Below the pieces are notes generated by a model that did no database searches, was not told the DNA's origin, and worked only from the letters and a program-made list of their open reading frames with translations. A DNA stretch of 64,000 nucleotides from Nocardiopsis_C rhodophaea (GTDB taxonomy: Bacteria; Actinomycetota; Actinomycetes; Streptosporangiales; Streptosporangiaceae): assembly GCF_039530945.1 (NCBI RefSeq), contig NZ_BAAAPC010000012.1:124001-188000 (forward strand), given 5' to 3'. The position numbers and the translations under genes were made by a program. Positions 55,263 through 63,800 of this stretch are shown here, piece by piece. Position 1 is the stretch's first letter, and every line of letters starts with the position of its first letter.

Positions 55263-55611
55263 TGCCGGACCGGAGGGACGTCCGCAGGCACTTCATCAAA
55301 TCCGTGCCAGAGTCAATATTGGCGCGTCGCCGGCAGATGCGGTCTACTGGCACCGGCACTCCTGGTCCGGTTATACGGAGTCGGCGCCCATGCATCTATT
55401 AGGAGCTTCTTCGTGGCCGCAGGAGAACCTACGGATCACGCCGCCGATCACCTGCCTCAACGAATTTCCCGACTGTCACTAAGGTCGTGTGCCATTGAGC
55501 TGACATGGCCACCTGAGCGAGAGCTAGATCCCCCCGTGGACCGCGCCTTTCGGCTCTCCCAACGGTGGCCTAGAGCGGGCGGGAGCTCATGACTGGGAGC
55601 GAAAGCGTGGG
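55263..55611. other. Spacer between the IS fragment and the pilin-like relative
   Basis: 349 bp of mixed composition. Open frames exist on the plus strand (for example ASPADAVYWHRHSWSGY), but none has a supported start. It probably contains the lost outer end of the IS element. Confidence 0.25.
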
Positions 55612-56109
55612 ATGTACACGCGCTCTGACACTGGCGCTGGCTTCGTCGAGTGCGGCGCTGTCGTCCTCACCATCGACGCCATCGTCATTGCCATTCTCGC
55701 CACCGGCTTCGACAGAACCCCGAACCAGATCGTCGCCACCATCAAGGACAGCATCTGTGAGGCCTTCAAGTTCATCGGCTTGGAGACGGAGTGCCACTTC
55801 CGGCTCCAGCTGGAGGCGCTCTGGACCGCAGTGACCTGGCAAACCGCGGTTAGCCCCACGGTGTACTTCATGACGGCCTCGGTGTCGGCCATCGTCCACC
55901 GCCCCCGTGAAGGGCGACTCAGCACCTCGCGCAGCGCGCAGGCCTGCCTCGCCATCCCGGTGGCCGGAACGCTGGTCTACCTGGTCAACAACCTCGTGTT
56001 CACAGGTGTGGCCAGCGGTGCCGTAGCCGGTGGGCTGATGGCCTGGAACGCCGCGGCCCTCGCCGGTGCCCTCCTCGGATGGCAGCCCATCCGAACGATG
56101 CGCACCTGA
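55612..56109 (+). CDS. Prepilin-like N-terminus joined to a membrane-protein C-terminus
   Basis: 165 residues from ATG 55612. Residues 6-32 (DTGAGFVECGAVVLTIDAIV) match the prepilin-like start of the 52104 product in layout (G-AGFVE against G-ASFTE), followed by a similar Cys-containing linker (SICEAFKFIGLETEC). The rest carries three hydrophobic helices (ACLAIPVAGTLVYLVNNLVF, GAVAGGLMAWNAAALAGALL), like the small protein at 53734. It looks like a shortened or fused version of that gene pair. Confidence 0.55.
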   Translation: MYTRSDTGAGFVECGAVVLTIDAIVIAILATGFDRTPNQIVATIKDSICEAFKFIGLETECHFRLQLEALWTAVTWQTAVSPTVYFMTASVSAIVHRPREGRLSTSRSAQACLAIPVAGTLVYLVNNLVFTGVASGAVAGGLMAWNAAALAGALLGWQPIRTMRT

Positions 56110-56252
56110 CCGCAGCGGCCCGAGCTGCCACCGGTCCCATGGGTGGCAGCTCTACGGGCGGGCCTTGCCCGACCAGTCCGGTCTGATCCCGATCGCCGAT
56201 CAGTGTGACGGTACGATCGCCTGCGATTCCTTCCCCCACGACCCGAGGACCG

Positions 56253-57185
56253 GTGGCAGTAGTGTCCGACGTCGATCCCGTTTCGCTACTGATCTGGGGT
56301 CTCATCGCCGCGGTGATCGCATACAACGTGGTCAAGTCGATATTCGCTCGGCTGCGCAAGCAAAAACTCCAGCGCCATGGGGTGACCGCGGAGGCTGTGG
56401 TTGCCGCGGTCGGGCCGCTCGACCCGCCCCGACGCGTGGAGCACCCCTTTACCCTCCGCTTCCGCACTACGTCCGGCGCTGAGTACACGAGCGAACACGC
56501 GAGGGGCTTTGGGGGCATCGTCCCCGTCCCGGGCTGGCGGGTCCCCATTCGGTTCGATCCCGACGACCCCTCCAACGTGGAGATCACCGACAACCCCTAC
56601 CGCCACCCGATCCCTGGCGCCCCGCAGCCGCGCTGCGAGTCTCCTATGCGCTCGGTGGTGCACCGTGCCTTGTTCTCCGCGATCGTCGTGGCGATGCTCG
56701 CTCTGGCGCTCTTCGGCGATGCCCTCGGGGACGCCAAAAACGTGGTGTCCGGCGGGATCTTCATTTTCGCCGGTCTGCTGGCTTTGATCAGCGGCATCTG
56801 GTTCGCGGGGGACACCAGCAAGCTGCGGCGCTCTCCCGCACGCGCCATCGCCACGCTCACCCACTCCTGGGAGGAGCCAGCAGGTTCCAACACGCACCGC
56901 AACCTCGACACCACGTCCCCATCAGCGACGGGGTGGGTGAACGCCTACACCGTACTGTTCGATCTTCCCGACGGGCGGCAGGTGCACCGACGGTCGCCCA
57001 TCGCGACGAGCACCACACGCTACGAACCTGGCCAGCGGGTCGAGGTGATTTACGACGCGTCAGCTCCGACGTCGATCTGGGTCGGGTCGGGGCGGTCGAG
57101 TATCGTCGGCACGGTGGTCGGGATCAGCCTCGGAGTTCTGTTCATCCTCGTGGGGACGGCGATCGCGCTCTTCTGGCCGACATGA
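56253..57185 (+). CDS. Membrane protein with two DUF3592-like domains
   Basis: 310 residues from GTG 56253 with GAGG upstream. A short N-terminal helix (SLLIWGLIAAVIAYNVV) precedes a first extracellular beta domain (EAVVAAVGPLDPPRRVEHPF... GWRVPIRFDPDDPSNVEI). Then come two helices (ALFSAIVVAMLALALFG, GIFIFAGLLALISGIWF), a second copy of the domain (YTVLFDLPDGRQVHRRSP... GQRVEVIYDASAPTSIWV) and a last helix. Function of DUF3592 proteins is unknown. Confidence 0.7.
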   Translation: MAVVSDVDPVSLLIWGLIAAVIAYNVVKSIFARLRKQKLQRHGVTAEAVVAAVGPLDPPRRVEHPFTLRFRTTSGAEYTSEHARGFGGIVPVPGWRVPIRFDPDDPSNVEITDNPYRHPIPGAPQPRCESPMRSVVHRALFSAIVVAMLALALFGDALGDAKNVVSGGIFIFAGLLALISGIWFAGDTSKLRRSPARAIATLTHSWEEPAGSNTHRNLDTTSPSATGWVNAYTVLFDLPDGRQVHRRSPIATSTTRYEPGQRVEVIYDASAPTSIWVGSGRSSIVGTVVGISLGVLFILVGTAIALFWPT

Positions 57186-57384
57186 GGCGCGCGGAGCCGA
57201 CGAGCCACGGTGCCGGTGGATGGACTGGTCCAGCCACAGCCATCTGCGGAGTGACACCGATCACTTCCCGCCTGCCGGGTGCAATCCCGGACCCGACATC
57301 AGTTCCACCCCAGAACCCGCATTCGAGCGACGTTGACAGCATCCAACGTCGCAGGCCCGCCACAGGGGCATCGTACGTCGAGTG

Positions 57385-57422
57385 TGGCTTTCTCCCGCCG
57401 CTGAAGCGGCGGGAGAAAGCCA
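57385..57422. mobile_element. Orphan IS200/IS605-type hairpin
   Basis: TGGCTTTCTCCCGCCG and CGGCGGGAGAAAGCCA form a perfect 16-bp stem with loop CTGAAG. Subterminal hairpins with a GC stem and CTGAAG/CTTCAG loop are typical of IS200/IS605 and TnpB-carrying element ends. No tnpA or tnpB is in the window, so this is a remnant or a palindrome-only element. It lies 44 bp upstream of a lipoprotein start. Confidence 0.5.
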
Positions 57423-57466
57423 TGCACAGCAGCTGGAAGGCCACGACTACGGGAAGAGCCCTCGTG

Positions 57467-57949
57467 ATGCGGCGACGGGTCTGCATGCGCACCACCGCAG
57501 CGGGGCTTCTGCTCAGCCTGCTCGTCGGCGGATGCGCAGTGGGCGGGGACGAGCCCAAGGAGCCGACCACCGAGATCGACACATCCCCCAAGGCGTTTAC
57601 CGAGTACTCCGGTGTCCCCCTTCCCGAGGGCATCAAGGAACCGGACATCACCGCCGAATATGACGATCAGGGCAACGTTGTCTACAACGTGTTGTTCTCC
57701 GCGACCTCCCAGCAGGCCGAGAAGGTGTGCGAGGAGGTCGGGAACTGGCTTCCACGCTCCCAGGGCGTGTCCGAGGAGGAGCGGGAGAAGCTCGGAATCG
57801 ATGCCGACGCCGTGACTGCCGCAGGCGACAACGTACGCGGCTGCTCAGCGGTCGACCAGGAGACGGGGACGCATACTGAAGGGATCGTCCTTTACCCCGA
57901 CGATGATTCGGCGGACGTGTACCTGATTACCCACACGCTCGGGCGCTGA
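57467..57949 (+). CDS. Hypothetical lipoprotein
   Basis: 160 residues from ATG 57467 (GGGAAG upstream); ATG 57422 and 57485 are also in frame. The signal peptide TAAGLLLSLLVGGCAVGG carries a lipobox. The mature domain has EYSGVPLPEGIKEPDITAEY, YNVLFSATSQQAEKVCEEVG and VRGCSAVDQETG, with two cysteines that could pair. No family recognised. It is an envelope protein. Confidence 0.65.
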   Translation: MRRRVCMRTTAAGLLLSLLVGGCAVGGDEPKEPTTEIDTSPKAFTEYSGVPLPEGIKEPDITAEYDDQGNVVYNVLFSATSQQAEKVCEEVGNWLPRSQGVSEEEREKLGIDADAVTAAGDNVRGCSAVDQETGTHTEGIVLYPDDDSADVYLITHTLGR

Positions 57950-58225
57950 GAGGCCGCCACGCCAGGCGGATACGGTTTGCGGTCGGCCGGGCAGGCACGG
58001 TCTTCTGTTGTGATGATCAGGGTCTTCGGCAGACCAAGATCACCGGAAGTCGTGCCTACTGTGCACCTGGAACCGTACCGACACCTGGCGTGCCGACCCT
58101 CGCGTGGGCGCATCACGGCCGTATCGCATGTTCCGCATCGATAGCGAGAGAGACCCAGTCCTGACTGGCGGGTGGTGGTGAGCCGGAGAATATCCACATG
58201 GAAGGGGAACACGGGGAGGGCCTCC

Positions 58226-58678
58226 TTACCGCCACAGGGAGAACTTCTTGGTCAGCGGATCGATGATCTCTTTCTTTCCGAACGCCGCGACGCCGTAGTA
58301 GTCCAAAGCTTCTTCGAGGGTCTGCGCCATGCGGTCCAGCTGCTCGCGGTAGGTGTCACCGGTCATATCGGACGTGAAGTCGGTGAAGCACACGTCGGCC
58401 GCGATCAGTTCATTGCGCAGGCGGCGCAGCCAGGCGGGGCGGCCCTGCAAGACGGCCAAAGACAGCCCGGAGATCGGGCTGTGGCTTCCGCCGTCGGCGT
58501 CGGCGAAGTCGAGGAATGACATGTGCGCGAGCTGATCGTCGCCGCTGCGTGCGGCTTGCGCCACCAGCCCCAGGGCGAGGTGGCTGGCCGCGTTGAGAGC
58601 GATCCCCGGATCCAGCTTGGCCTTCAGGGCCACGACGAACTTGTAGTCGGTGAAGACCGCGGGTTCAGGTGAATTCAT
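58226..58678 (-). CDS. DUF2000 family protein
   Basis: 150 residues from ATG 58678 (AGGAG upstream). KFVVALKAKLDPGIALNAASHLALGL, MSFLDFADADGGSH and the central AVLQGRPAWLRRLRNELIAA match the DUF2000 pattern, an alpha/beta fold of unknown function related to peptidyl-tRNA hydrolase Pth2. It lies 35 bp behind the large regulator's stop on the same strand, so the two are probably co-transcribed. Confidence 0.7.
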   Translation of the reverse strand: MNSPEPAVFTDYKFVVALKAKLDPGIALNAASHLALGLVAQAARSGDDQLAHMSFLDFADADGGSHSPISGLSLAVLQGRPAWLRRLRNELIAADVCFTDFTSDMTGDTYREQLDRMAQTLEEALDYYGVAAFGKKEIIDPLTKKFSLWR

Positions 58679-58713
58679 AACGCGTTCTCTCCTGGTTTCT
58701 GGGTGCTGAATTT

Positions 58714-60453
58714 CTACTGCGTGCCCGGATACCACATGACCGAGCTGACGGTGGCGGGATTGAGCCGGTACCCCGGCCGTCCCTGGAGCACGTCATCCTG
58801 GCCGATCGCATCGCCCATGACGTCCGTGCAGGCGATACGGAACCGTCGAATCGCCTGCACTAGCGAGGCCGTGGAGCGTCCGGTGCTCTGCGCGAGCTCG
58901 CCGGCGCGCAGGAAGGCGGGCTCCTCGCCACGTTCCCTGCTGCGGTCGAGCTCGGACGCGAGCGCTGAGAGGATCGCGCGCAGGGCGGGCGGGCAGTGGG
59001 AGTAGACACGGAATCCGTCGACGAACAGTTCGTCCCCGTGCAGGGAGATCTCGACGCGGTTGACGGTGTCCGGCTGGAACTGCCACGCGCTGAGGAGTTC
59101 CAGCATGGACGCGAAGTCCGGCACCGGGTACTTGGCGCGTTCGGCCAGGTAGGTCATTGCCGCGGTCACCGGAGTGTCCATGTCGGTACTGTTCAGCGCG
59201 TCGATCAGTGCGGAGACGAGCGCCGGGGCGCGTTTCCGGAGCCCGTGGACGTGGGGAGCGCACCATTCCGCGGCACTGTCCCGCCCGTGCAGGGCCCAGG
59301 TGAGCAGCGTGGTATCCAGACGCAGGACATCGAGCTCGGCGGACAGCCCGGCGTTGCGCAGCCGCTCCTGGACCGCTTGGAAGGCGGAGGAGAGGGTCGG
59401 CGGTTCGACTTTGCGCCGATACATGAGCAGCAGGTGCCGCCACATCGTGTCGACCGGGAGATACACGTTGGCGTCGTTTCGCTCGCCGAGTGCGGCGCGG
59501 CCGACCCGGGCGAAGATGTCCGGATAGGAGGAGTCCAGGAACGTCCGCCAGCCGTTGGAGAACCGGTCGAGTGCGCTCTCCAGGTGGCTGCGCGACTGCC
59601 ACCGGACCGCGCTCAGGAGTGACTCGCTCACCCCGACGTAGCGCCACAGCAGCCCCGCGTCCTCGTCCCGGAGCACGGGGTCGCGGAGGACGGCCTGCTC
59701 GACGAAGGTCTGATAGCGGCCGGAGTGGACGTCACCGAGATGGAAGGCGACGCGTTCCGGCTGGGATGCCGAGGCCGTGCGTTCACGCAGCACGGTCTCC
59801 ACGTAGGAGCGCTGCTCTTCGGCTGCCGTGGTCGCCCGATCCGGCAGACCGAGCATGATGTCGATCAGGACCAGGTCGGAGTACAACCACGCCGTATCGG
59901 CGTAGTAGTCATAGGCGCGATAGCGCCGCAGAGAACGTTCCAAGAATTCACGGGCGGACTTTCCGTCCCCCTCTTTGGCAGCGGCGAGACCGCGGAGCCA
60001 CAACACGTAGGACGTGTCCTGGAACTCCGTGAGGCGGGTGTCCGCGGACATCGTCCGGGCCAGCTGCCAGAAGGCGGTCGGGAAAACCGTCTCGGCATAG
60101 TCCGGCCATCCCTGGCTGGCGTGGTCGCACACCTCGATCACGGTCGCTACGGACTGCTCCGCGACTGCGTCGCGGAGCAGTCCTATCGCCTCGATTGCTC
60201 GCGGCAGGATCCGTCCGATGTAGAGGATCGAATCGCTGGCGAAACGTTCGCACAGGCTGGTGAGATCAGGCCGATCATCCGGTTCGCGGAATATATCTGA
60301 GCCGAGCTCGCAGAGCAGGATCAACATAGCGAACTCGTGTTCGCTGACTTTGTTGACCAATACACCAGGGTTCGTCCTGGCGGTTTTGATGGCTTCTTCT
60401 GTGAGCTCCGGTCCGAAGTCCCCGAAGAAGAGGTGTTCCAGCCGTCCTGTCAT
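58714..60453 (-). CDS. Large helical regulator-like protein with C-terminal winged-helix segment
   Basis: 579 residues. About 470 residues are alpha-helical repeats with TPR-like spacing (FWQLARTMSADTR, SYVLWLRGLAAAKEGDGKSA, REFLERSLRRYRAYDYYADT). The C-terminus RAGELAQSTGRSTASLVQAIRRFR, then LQGRPGYRLNPATV, resembles an OmpR/SARP-type winged helix ending in the GYRL strand. It is probably a pathway-specific regulator of the adjacent PLP-enzyme locus; that is inference from position. No close family is named. Confidence 0.6.
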   Translation of the reverse strand: MTGRLEHLFFGDFGPELTEEAIKTARTNPGVLVNKVSEHEFAMLILLCELGSDIFREPDDRPDLTSLCERFASDSILYIGRILPRAIEAIGLLRDAVAEQSVATVIEVCDHASQGWPDYAETVFPTAFWQLARTMSADTRLTEFQDTSYVLWLRGLAAAKEGDGKSAREFLERSLRRYRAYDYYADTAWLYSDLVLIDIMLGLPDRATTAAEEQRSYVETVLRERTASASQPERVAFHLGDVHSGRYQTFVEQAVLRDPVLRDEDAGLLWRYVGVSESLLSAVRWQSRSHLESALDRFSNGWRTFLDSSYPDIFARVGRAALGERNDANVYLPVDTMWRHLLLMYRRKVEPPTLSSAFQAVQERLRNAGLSAELDVLRLDTTLLTWALHGRDSAAEWCAPHVHGLRKRAPALVSALIDALNSTDMDTPVTAAMTYLAERAKYPVPDFASMLELLSAWQFQPDTVNRVEISLHGDELFVDGFRVYSHCPPALRAILSALASELDRSRERGEEPAFLRAGELAQSTGRSTASLVQAIRRFRIACTDVMGDAIGQDDVLQGRPGYRLNPATVSSVMWYPGTQ

Positions 60454-60514
60454 TTATTTACGCCGCCTTGCTTCTAGTTATCCAACAATGCTGATACAAC
60501 CCCCGAGCGCATGG

Positions 60515-61621
60515 TTACCTGCTACTTCTGAGTTGATGCTGTTTATTATATTGCCAGAACGGCCTGCGGTGCGTTCTCGCCGTTCCCCCGTGCATCCGAC
60601 CCGTGGCGCTAGCCACTGGCGCGGACGGGAATCCGGTATTGACTAAGTTCCTCCCCGAGCATCCAGCGGACCGCAGCCACGCCGTGTTGTAGCTGGTGCT
60701 CGCATATTTCTCGCCGAGATCGGGGCACAGGCAGCAGACGTCCCGGGCATCCGGATTGTCGGCCAGATACCGGAAACACGCGGCCAGCACAGCACCTGAC
60801 GAAGCGCCCAGGTAAAGTCCGTGCTCGTCGAGCATGGCCCGGCACGAGGCGGCCATGTCGGCCAACGTGACCGAGCGGAAGTCATCGATCATCCAGTCTT
60901 CGAGGAATGTCGAGCGCCGACTCGCACCGATTCCGTTGGCTCTGCGAGGCGCTGCCGCTCCACGATACGCAATCGATCCGGCGATATCTACCGCGACGAC
61001 AGAGGTGGAGGGACTGGCCTGCTTTATGTCGGCACTGACTCCGGCCAATGTACCACCGGTGGAAATGGCCAGAAATACCGCATCGAGGTCGCGGGCGCCC
61101 CGCTCTCTCATCTCGGGACCGGTGGTGATCTCGTGAATGCGCGGATTGGCGGGATTGTTGTACTGGTCGGTCCATACTCGTCGTGGGTCGCCGTCGAGTA
61201 GTTGGCGGACGCGTTCCAATCGGCTGAGCAGGTAGCCGCCATTCTGGTCCTGCTCGTGCACCATTTCAACACGCGCGCCGAGTTCACGCAGTCGGCGCAA
61301 TGCCCCGTCGGTGATCAGGGGATCGGCCACCGTCGTGACGCGGACGCCGAAATATTTGCCTATCAGCGCGAGGGCGATTCCCAGGTTTCCCGAGGTGGAT
61401 TCGACGATCTCGGTGTCCGGCTCCAAGCGCCCGCGCTGGGCGAGGTCGCGTACCAGCCCGTAGGCGGTACGGGCCTTGATGGAACCCCCGATGTTGTGTC
61501 CGTCCAGCTTGAGCCGAAGTGTGCGCGGAATGTCGTTGACGGTGATATCCAGGCGGGTGGTCGGTGTGTCGCTCACCAACCGGCCGAAGCCGTCGACACG
61601 ATCCAGTGTCTTGGCGGTCAC
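60515..61621 (-). CDS. SbnA/cysteine-synthase-like PLP-dependent enzyme
   Basis: 368 residues from GTG 61621 with AAAGG/AAGG upstream. The fold-type II core is intact: Schiff-base Lys in GGSIKARTAYG, EIVESTSGNLGIALA, phosphate-binding AISTGGTLAGVS, and GLYLGASSGAVLAA. Relatives include cysteine synthase, cystathionine beta-synthase and SbnA, which makes a 2,3-diaminopropionate precursor. The last 50 residues (GRNLVNTGFPSAPVASATG onward) look like a non-homologous tail. In context it probably makes an unusual amino acid for the neighbouring ATP-grasp ligase. Confidence 0.8.
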   Translation of the reverse strand: MTAKTLDRVDGFGRLVSDTPTTRLDITVNDIPRTLRLKLDGHNIGGSIKARTAYGLVRDLAQRGRLEPDTEIVESTSGNLGIALALIGKYFGVRVTTVADPLITDGALRRLRELGARVEMVHEQDQNGGYLLSRLERVRQLLDGDPRRVWTDQYNNPANPRIHEITTGPEMRERGARDLDAVFLAISTGGTLAGVSADIKQASPSTSVVAVDIAGSIAYRGAAAPRRANGIGASRRSTFLEDWMIDDFRSVTLADMAASCRAMLDEHGLYLGASSGAVLAACFRYLADNPDARDVCCLCPDLGEKYASTSYNTAWLRSAGCSGRNLVNTGFPSAPVASATGRMHGGTARTHRRPFWQYNKQHQLRSSR

Positions 61622-61756
61622 ATCCTTGCCTTTCGTCTCACGTAGGAGCGTTCGTGTCGGCGCCTCATGCGGGGGAGAAGGCGCCGTCGTCCCCGTGCGG
61701 GATGGCTGGCACGGCGTCGTATGGCGTGGCCGCGCGCTGTCCGCAACCCGGCCTCC

Positions 61757-62425
61757 TCAGCGCGGTGTGGCGAGCACGATCCAGTTGTCGTGCCGGTGCG
61801 GGTACGGGCGGAAGTCGCCGTGCGGCGGGTCGTCCCAGCTCCGGCGGTACAGCGAGGTGACCTCCCACTCGGCGAACAGCTCGCGGATGCTGTCCTCGTC
61901 GTAGTAGCGGAACAGCGTGTCGTTGTAGGCGAACGTGTGCGGGTGCGATCTCCTCGCCCTCGCCGTACGTGCCGTCTTCGTGGGTGAACGCGTTGACGAC
62001 GAGCGCCCCCCGGGACGCAGAATCCTGCGGGCCTCACTGACCAGGCTGCTCGGATCCTGGATCTGCCCGAACACGTCGAAGCAGGTCACAGCGTCCACCG
62101 GGTTGTCGATCAGGCCGATGTCGGTGGCATCAGCCCGCAGCAGGAACGCTGGTCGAGCGGTCGTCCGCGCGTGCGCCAGCCCGGTCGGGGCGATGTCCAC
62201 CCCCATGCAGCTGAACCCGGCGGCCACGAGTGCGGCGAGGTTGCGGCCGTCCCCGCATCCGAGGTCGACGACCGAACGCGCGCCCGCGGAGCTCAGCGGC
62301 TCGATCGCGTCGTCGATGACCGGAATGGCCGCCTCCTGCCACAGCGGCTGCTCGGTGTCCTGGTGCTGGTAGGCGAGCTCCCAGCCGTACTGGAGCTCGC
62401 CGTAGTCGAGGCTTGTCGTCATCAT
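61757..62425 (-). CDS. SAM-dependent methyltransferase with a scrambled internal stretch
   Basis: 222 residues. Class I motifs: VVDLGCGDGRNLAALVAAGF (motif I), MGVDIAPTG and DAVTCFDVFGQI. After ILRPGG the frame reads SSSTRSPTKTARTARARRS, while the next frame encodes ALVVNAFTHEDGTYGEGEE, exactly the sequence expected. Normal coding resumes at HTFAYNDTLFRYYDED. So two compensating single-base shifts (C-run 62006-62011, and about 61938-61947) bracket 80 bp. Either the protein tolerates a garbled loop or the reads are wrong. Divergent from the AzlC remnant. Confidence 0.75.
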   Translation of the reverse strand: MMTTSLDYGELQYGWELAYQHQDTEQPLWQEAAIPVIDDAIEPLSSAGARSVVDLGCGDGRNLAALVAAGFSCMGVDIAPTGLAHARTTARPAFLLRADATDIGLIDNPVDAVTCFDVFGQIQDPSSLVSEARRILRPGGRSSSTRSPTKTARTARARRSHPHTFAYNDTLFRYYDEDSIRELFAEWEVTSLYRRSWDDPPHGDFRPYPHRHDNWIVLATPR

Positions 62426-62467
62426 ATCTCTCTTCGATGCCTTGCGTATGTCATCATATGGGCCTCT

Positions 62468-62487
62468 AATGACGTGTCAATGTCATT
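62468..62487. promoter_or_regulatory. Dyad between the methyltransferase and AzlC/ATP-grasp genes
   Basis: AATGAC (62468-62473) and GTCATT (62482-62487) form an inverted repeat around GTGTCAAT, and TGAC-GT-GTCA is nested inside (62470-62479). The position fits a shared operator for the divergent transcripts. Confidence 0.4.
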
Positions 62488-62529
62488 GCTCAAGTTTCGA
62501 CCTACTTCGATCGAGGGGGTGCGATCTCC

Positions 62530-62982
62530 GTGGTGGAGGCGGACACGGGCCGATGGCCCGGCCGGACGGTGGTGCGCGACGCGTCCGCACTCGCCCTGGC
62601 CGTGGCGGCCTACGGCGTCTCGTACGGCACACTGGCGACGGGTTCGGGGCTGGCCATCTGGCAGACCCAGGCACTGTCGCTCCTCATGTACAGCGGCGCG
62701 TCGCAGTTCGGCCTGGTGGGCGTGCTCCGTGCCGGCGGCACCGGCGGAACCGCCGCGGTGACCGCGGTGCCGCTCGGCAGCCGGAACCTCTTCTACAGCT
62801 TCGGGCCAACCCCATCGCTGCGCGGCGCGGGCTGACGCTGGCTGCTGCCGGCCGCCCACCTGGTCAGCGACGAAAGCGCCGCGATGGCCATGGCCCACAC
62901 CCCCGGAGCCCACCGCCGATTCGCTTTCTGGACAACGGGACTCCTCGTATTCGGCTCGTGGAATCTCGGGACCATGATCGCC
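62530..62982 (+). pseudogene. azlC: AzlC-family branched-chain amino acid exporter, truncated with in-frame stop
   Basis: From GTG 62530 the frame shows ALAVAAYGVSYGTLATGSGLAIWQTQAL (read in parts), LMYSGASQFGLVGVL and PLGSRNLFYSF, as in AzlC exporters. A TGA at 62833-62835 interrupts it, and the same frame goes on with LLPAAHLVSDESAAMAMAHTP and FWTTGLLVFGSWNLGT. Similarity then ends near 62982, short of the last helices, and becomes ATP-grasp sequence. The gene is therefore truncated and carries a nonsense codon. Confidence 0.75.
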
Positions 62983-63779
62983 ACCCAGGTGTTCGCCAGC
63001 GCCGCCGACATACTCGCCGCGGTCACCCGGATCGTCGGCAAGGTCAACTTCCTCGGCCTGCGCAATGACACCGCCGTGGCCCAGTCGTTCCTGGAAGGGC
63101 CGATCTACGTGGTCAACACCGTTCGGCACCTCACCACCGACGCGTGGTGCTTCGAGTTCGTCCCCGGTACGCATGAGCGGCGGGGTGGCAGCGGGATCAC
63201 CTTCACAGACCATTACCTGCTCACCCCGGACAGCGACGTGCTGGAACCGCTGATCGAGTACAACGAGCGGGCTCTGGACGCCGTCGGCATCCGCAACGGC
63301 CCGGCGCACAACGAACTGAAGGTCACCCGGGAGGGGCCGAGGCCGGTGGAGACCAACGCCCGGCCGATGGGGGCCACGATCGAGAGCGGACCCTTCCGGA
63401 AGGTCCTCGGGGCACGCAGCCCGTGCTCACGGCGATGGCCATGTGCGACCCCGACGGCTTTCGCGCTCGCCTCCGGCGGCCCTACCGCCCGACCGGCCAC
63501 CTCAAGATCATGTGGGTCCACTTCCCGCACGAGGGAGTCATCACCGATGACGCGGGCTGTCGGAACCTCGGGCAGCTGCCCTCCTTCGCGGGCTATTTCG
63601 GCGCTCCGCGTGCCGGCAACGCCGTGCGCCCCTCCACCGACACCACCGGACGGGGAGGCTTCGTCTACCTGCTGCACTCCGATGCCGATGTGGTCGAGGC
63701 GGACGCCGCCCGCGTCGGTGCGTGGAGCGACGAAGGCGCGCTGTTCGACGTGCGACCGGCACCCGCGGCCGCTGTCTGA
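62983..63779 (+). pseudogene. ATP-grasp amino acid ligase, C-terminal part, frameshifted
   Basis: The frame coming from AzlC continues with TRIVGKVNFLGLRNDTAVAQ, EGPIYVVNTV, VEYNERALDAVGIRNGPAHN and GPRPVETNARPMG, the metal/ATP-binding C-half of BL00235/CARNS-type ATP-grasp ligases. At about 63405-63412 (G-run) the frame is lost; the matching continuation is QPVLTAMAMCDPDGFRA, HLKIMWVHFPHEG and RGGFVYLLHSDADVVEAD to TGA 63777-63779. The N-terminal half is missing. Such enzymes join amino acids into dipeptides. Confidence 0.78.
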
Positions 63780-63800
63780 CATCCGAGAAAGGACGAATCA

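Noticed and set aside
57970..58212. Minus-strand frame with several cysteines between the lipoprotein and DUF2000 genes
   Set aside because: It has CGTCDTAV-like words but no ribosome site or recognised domain; evidence is too thin to call a gene.
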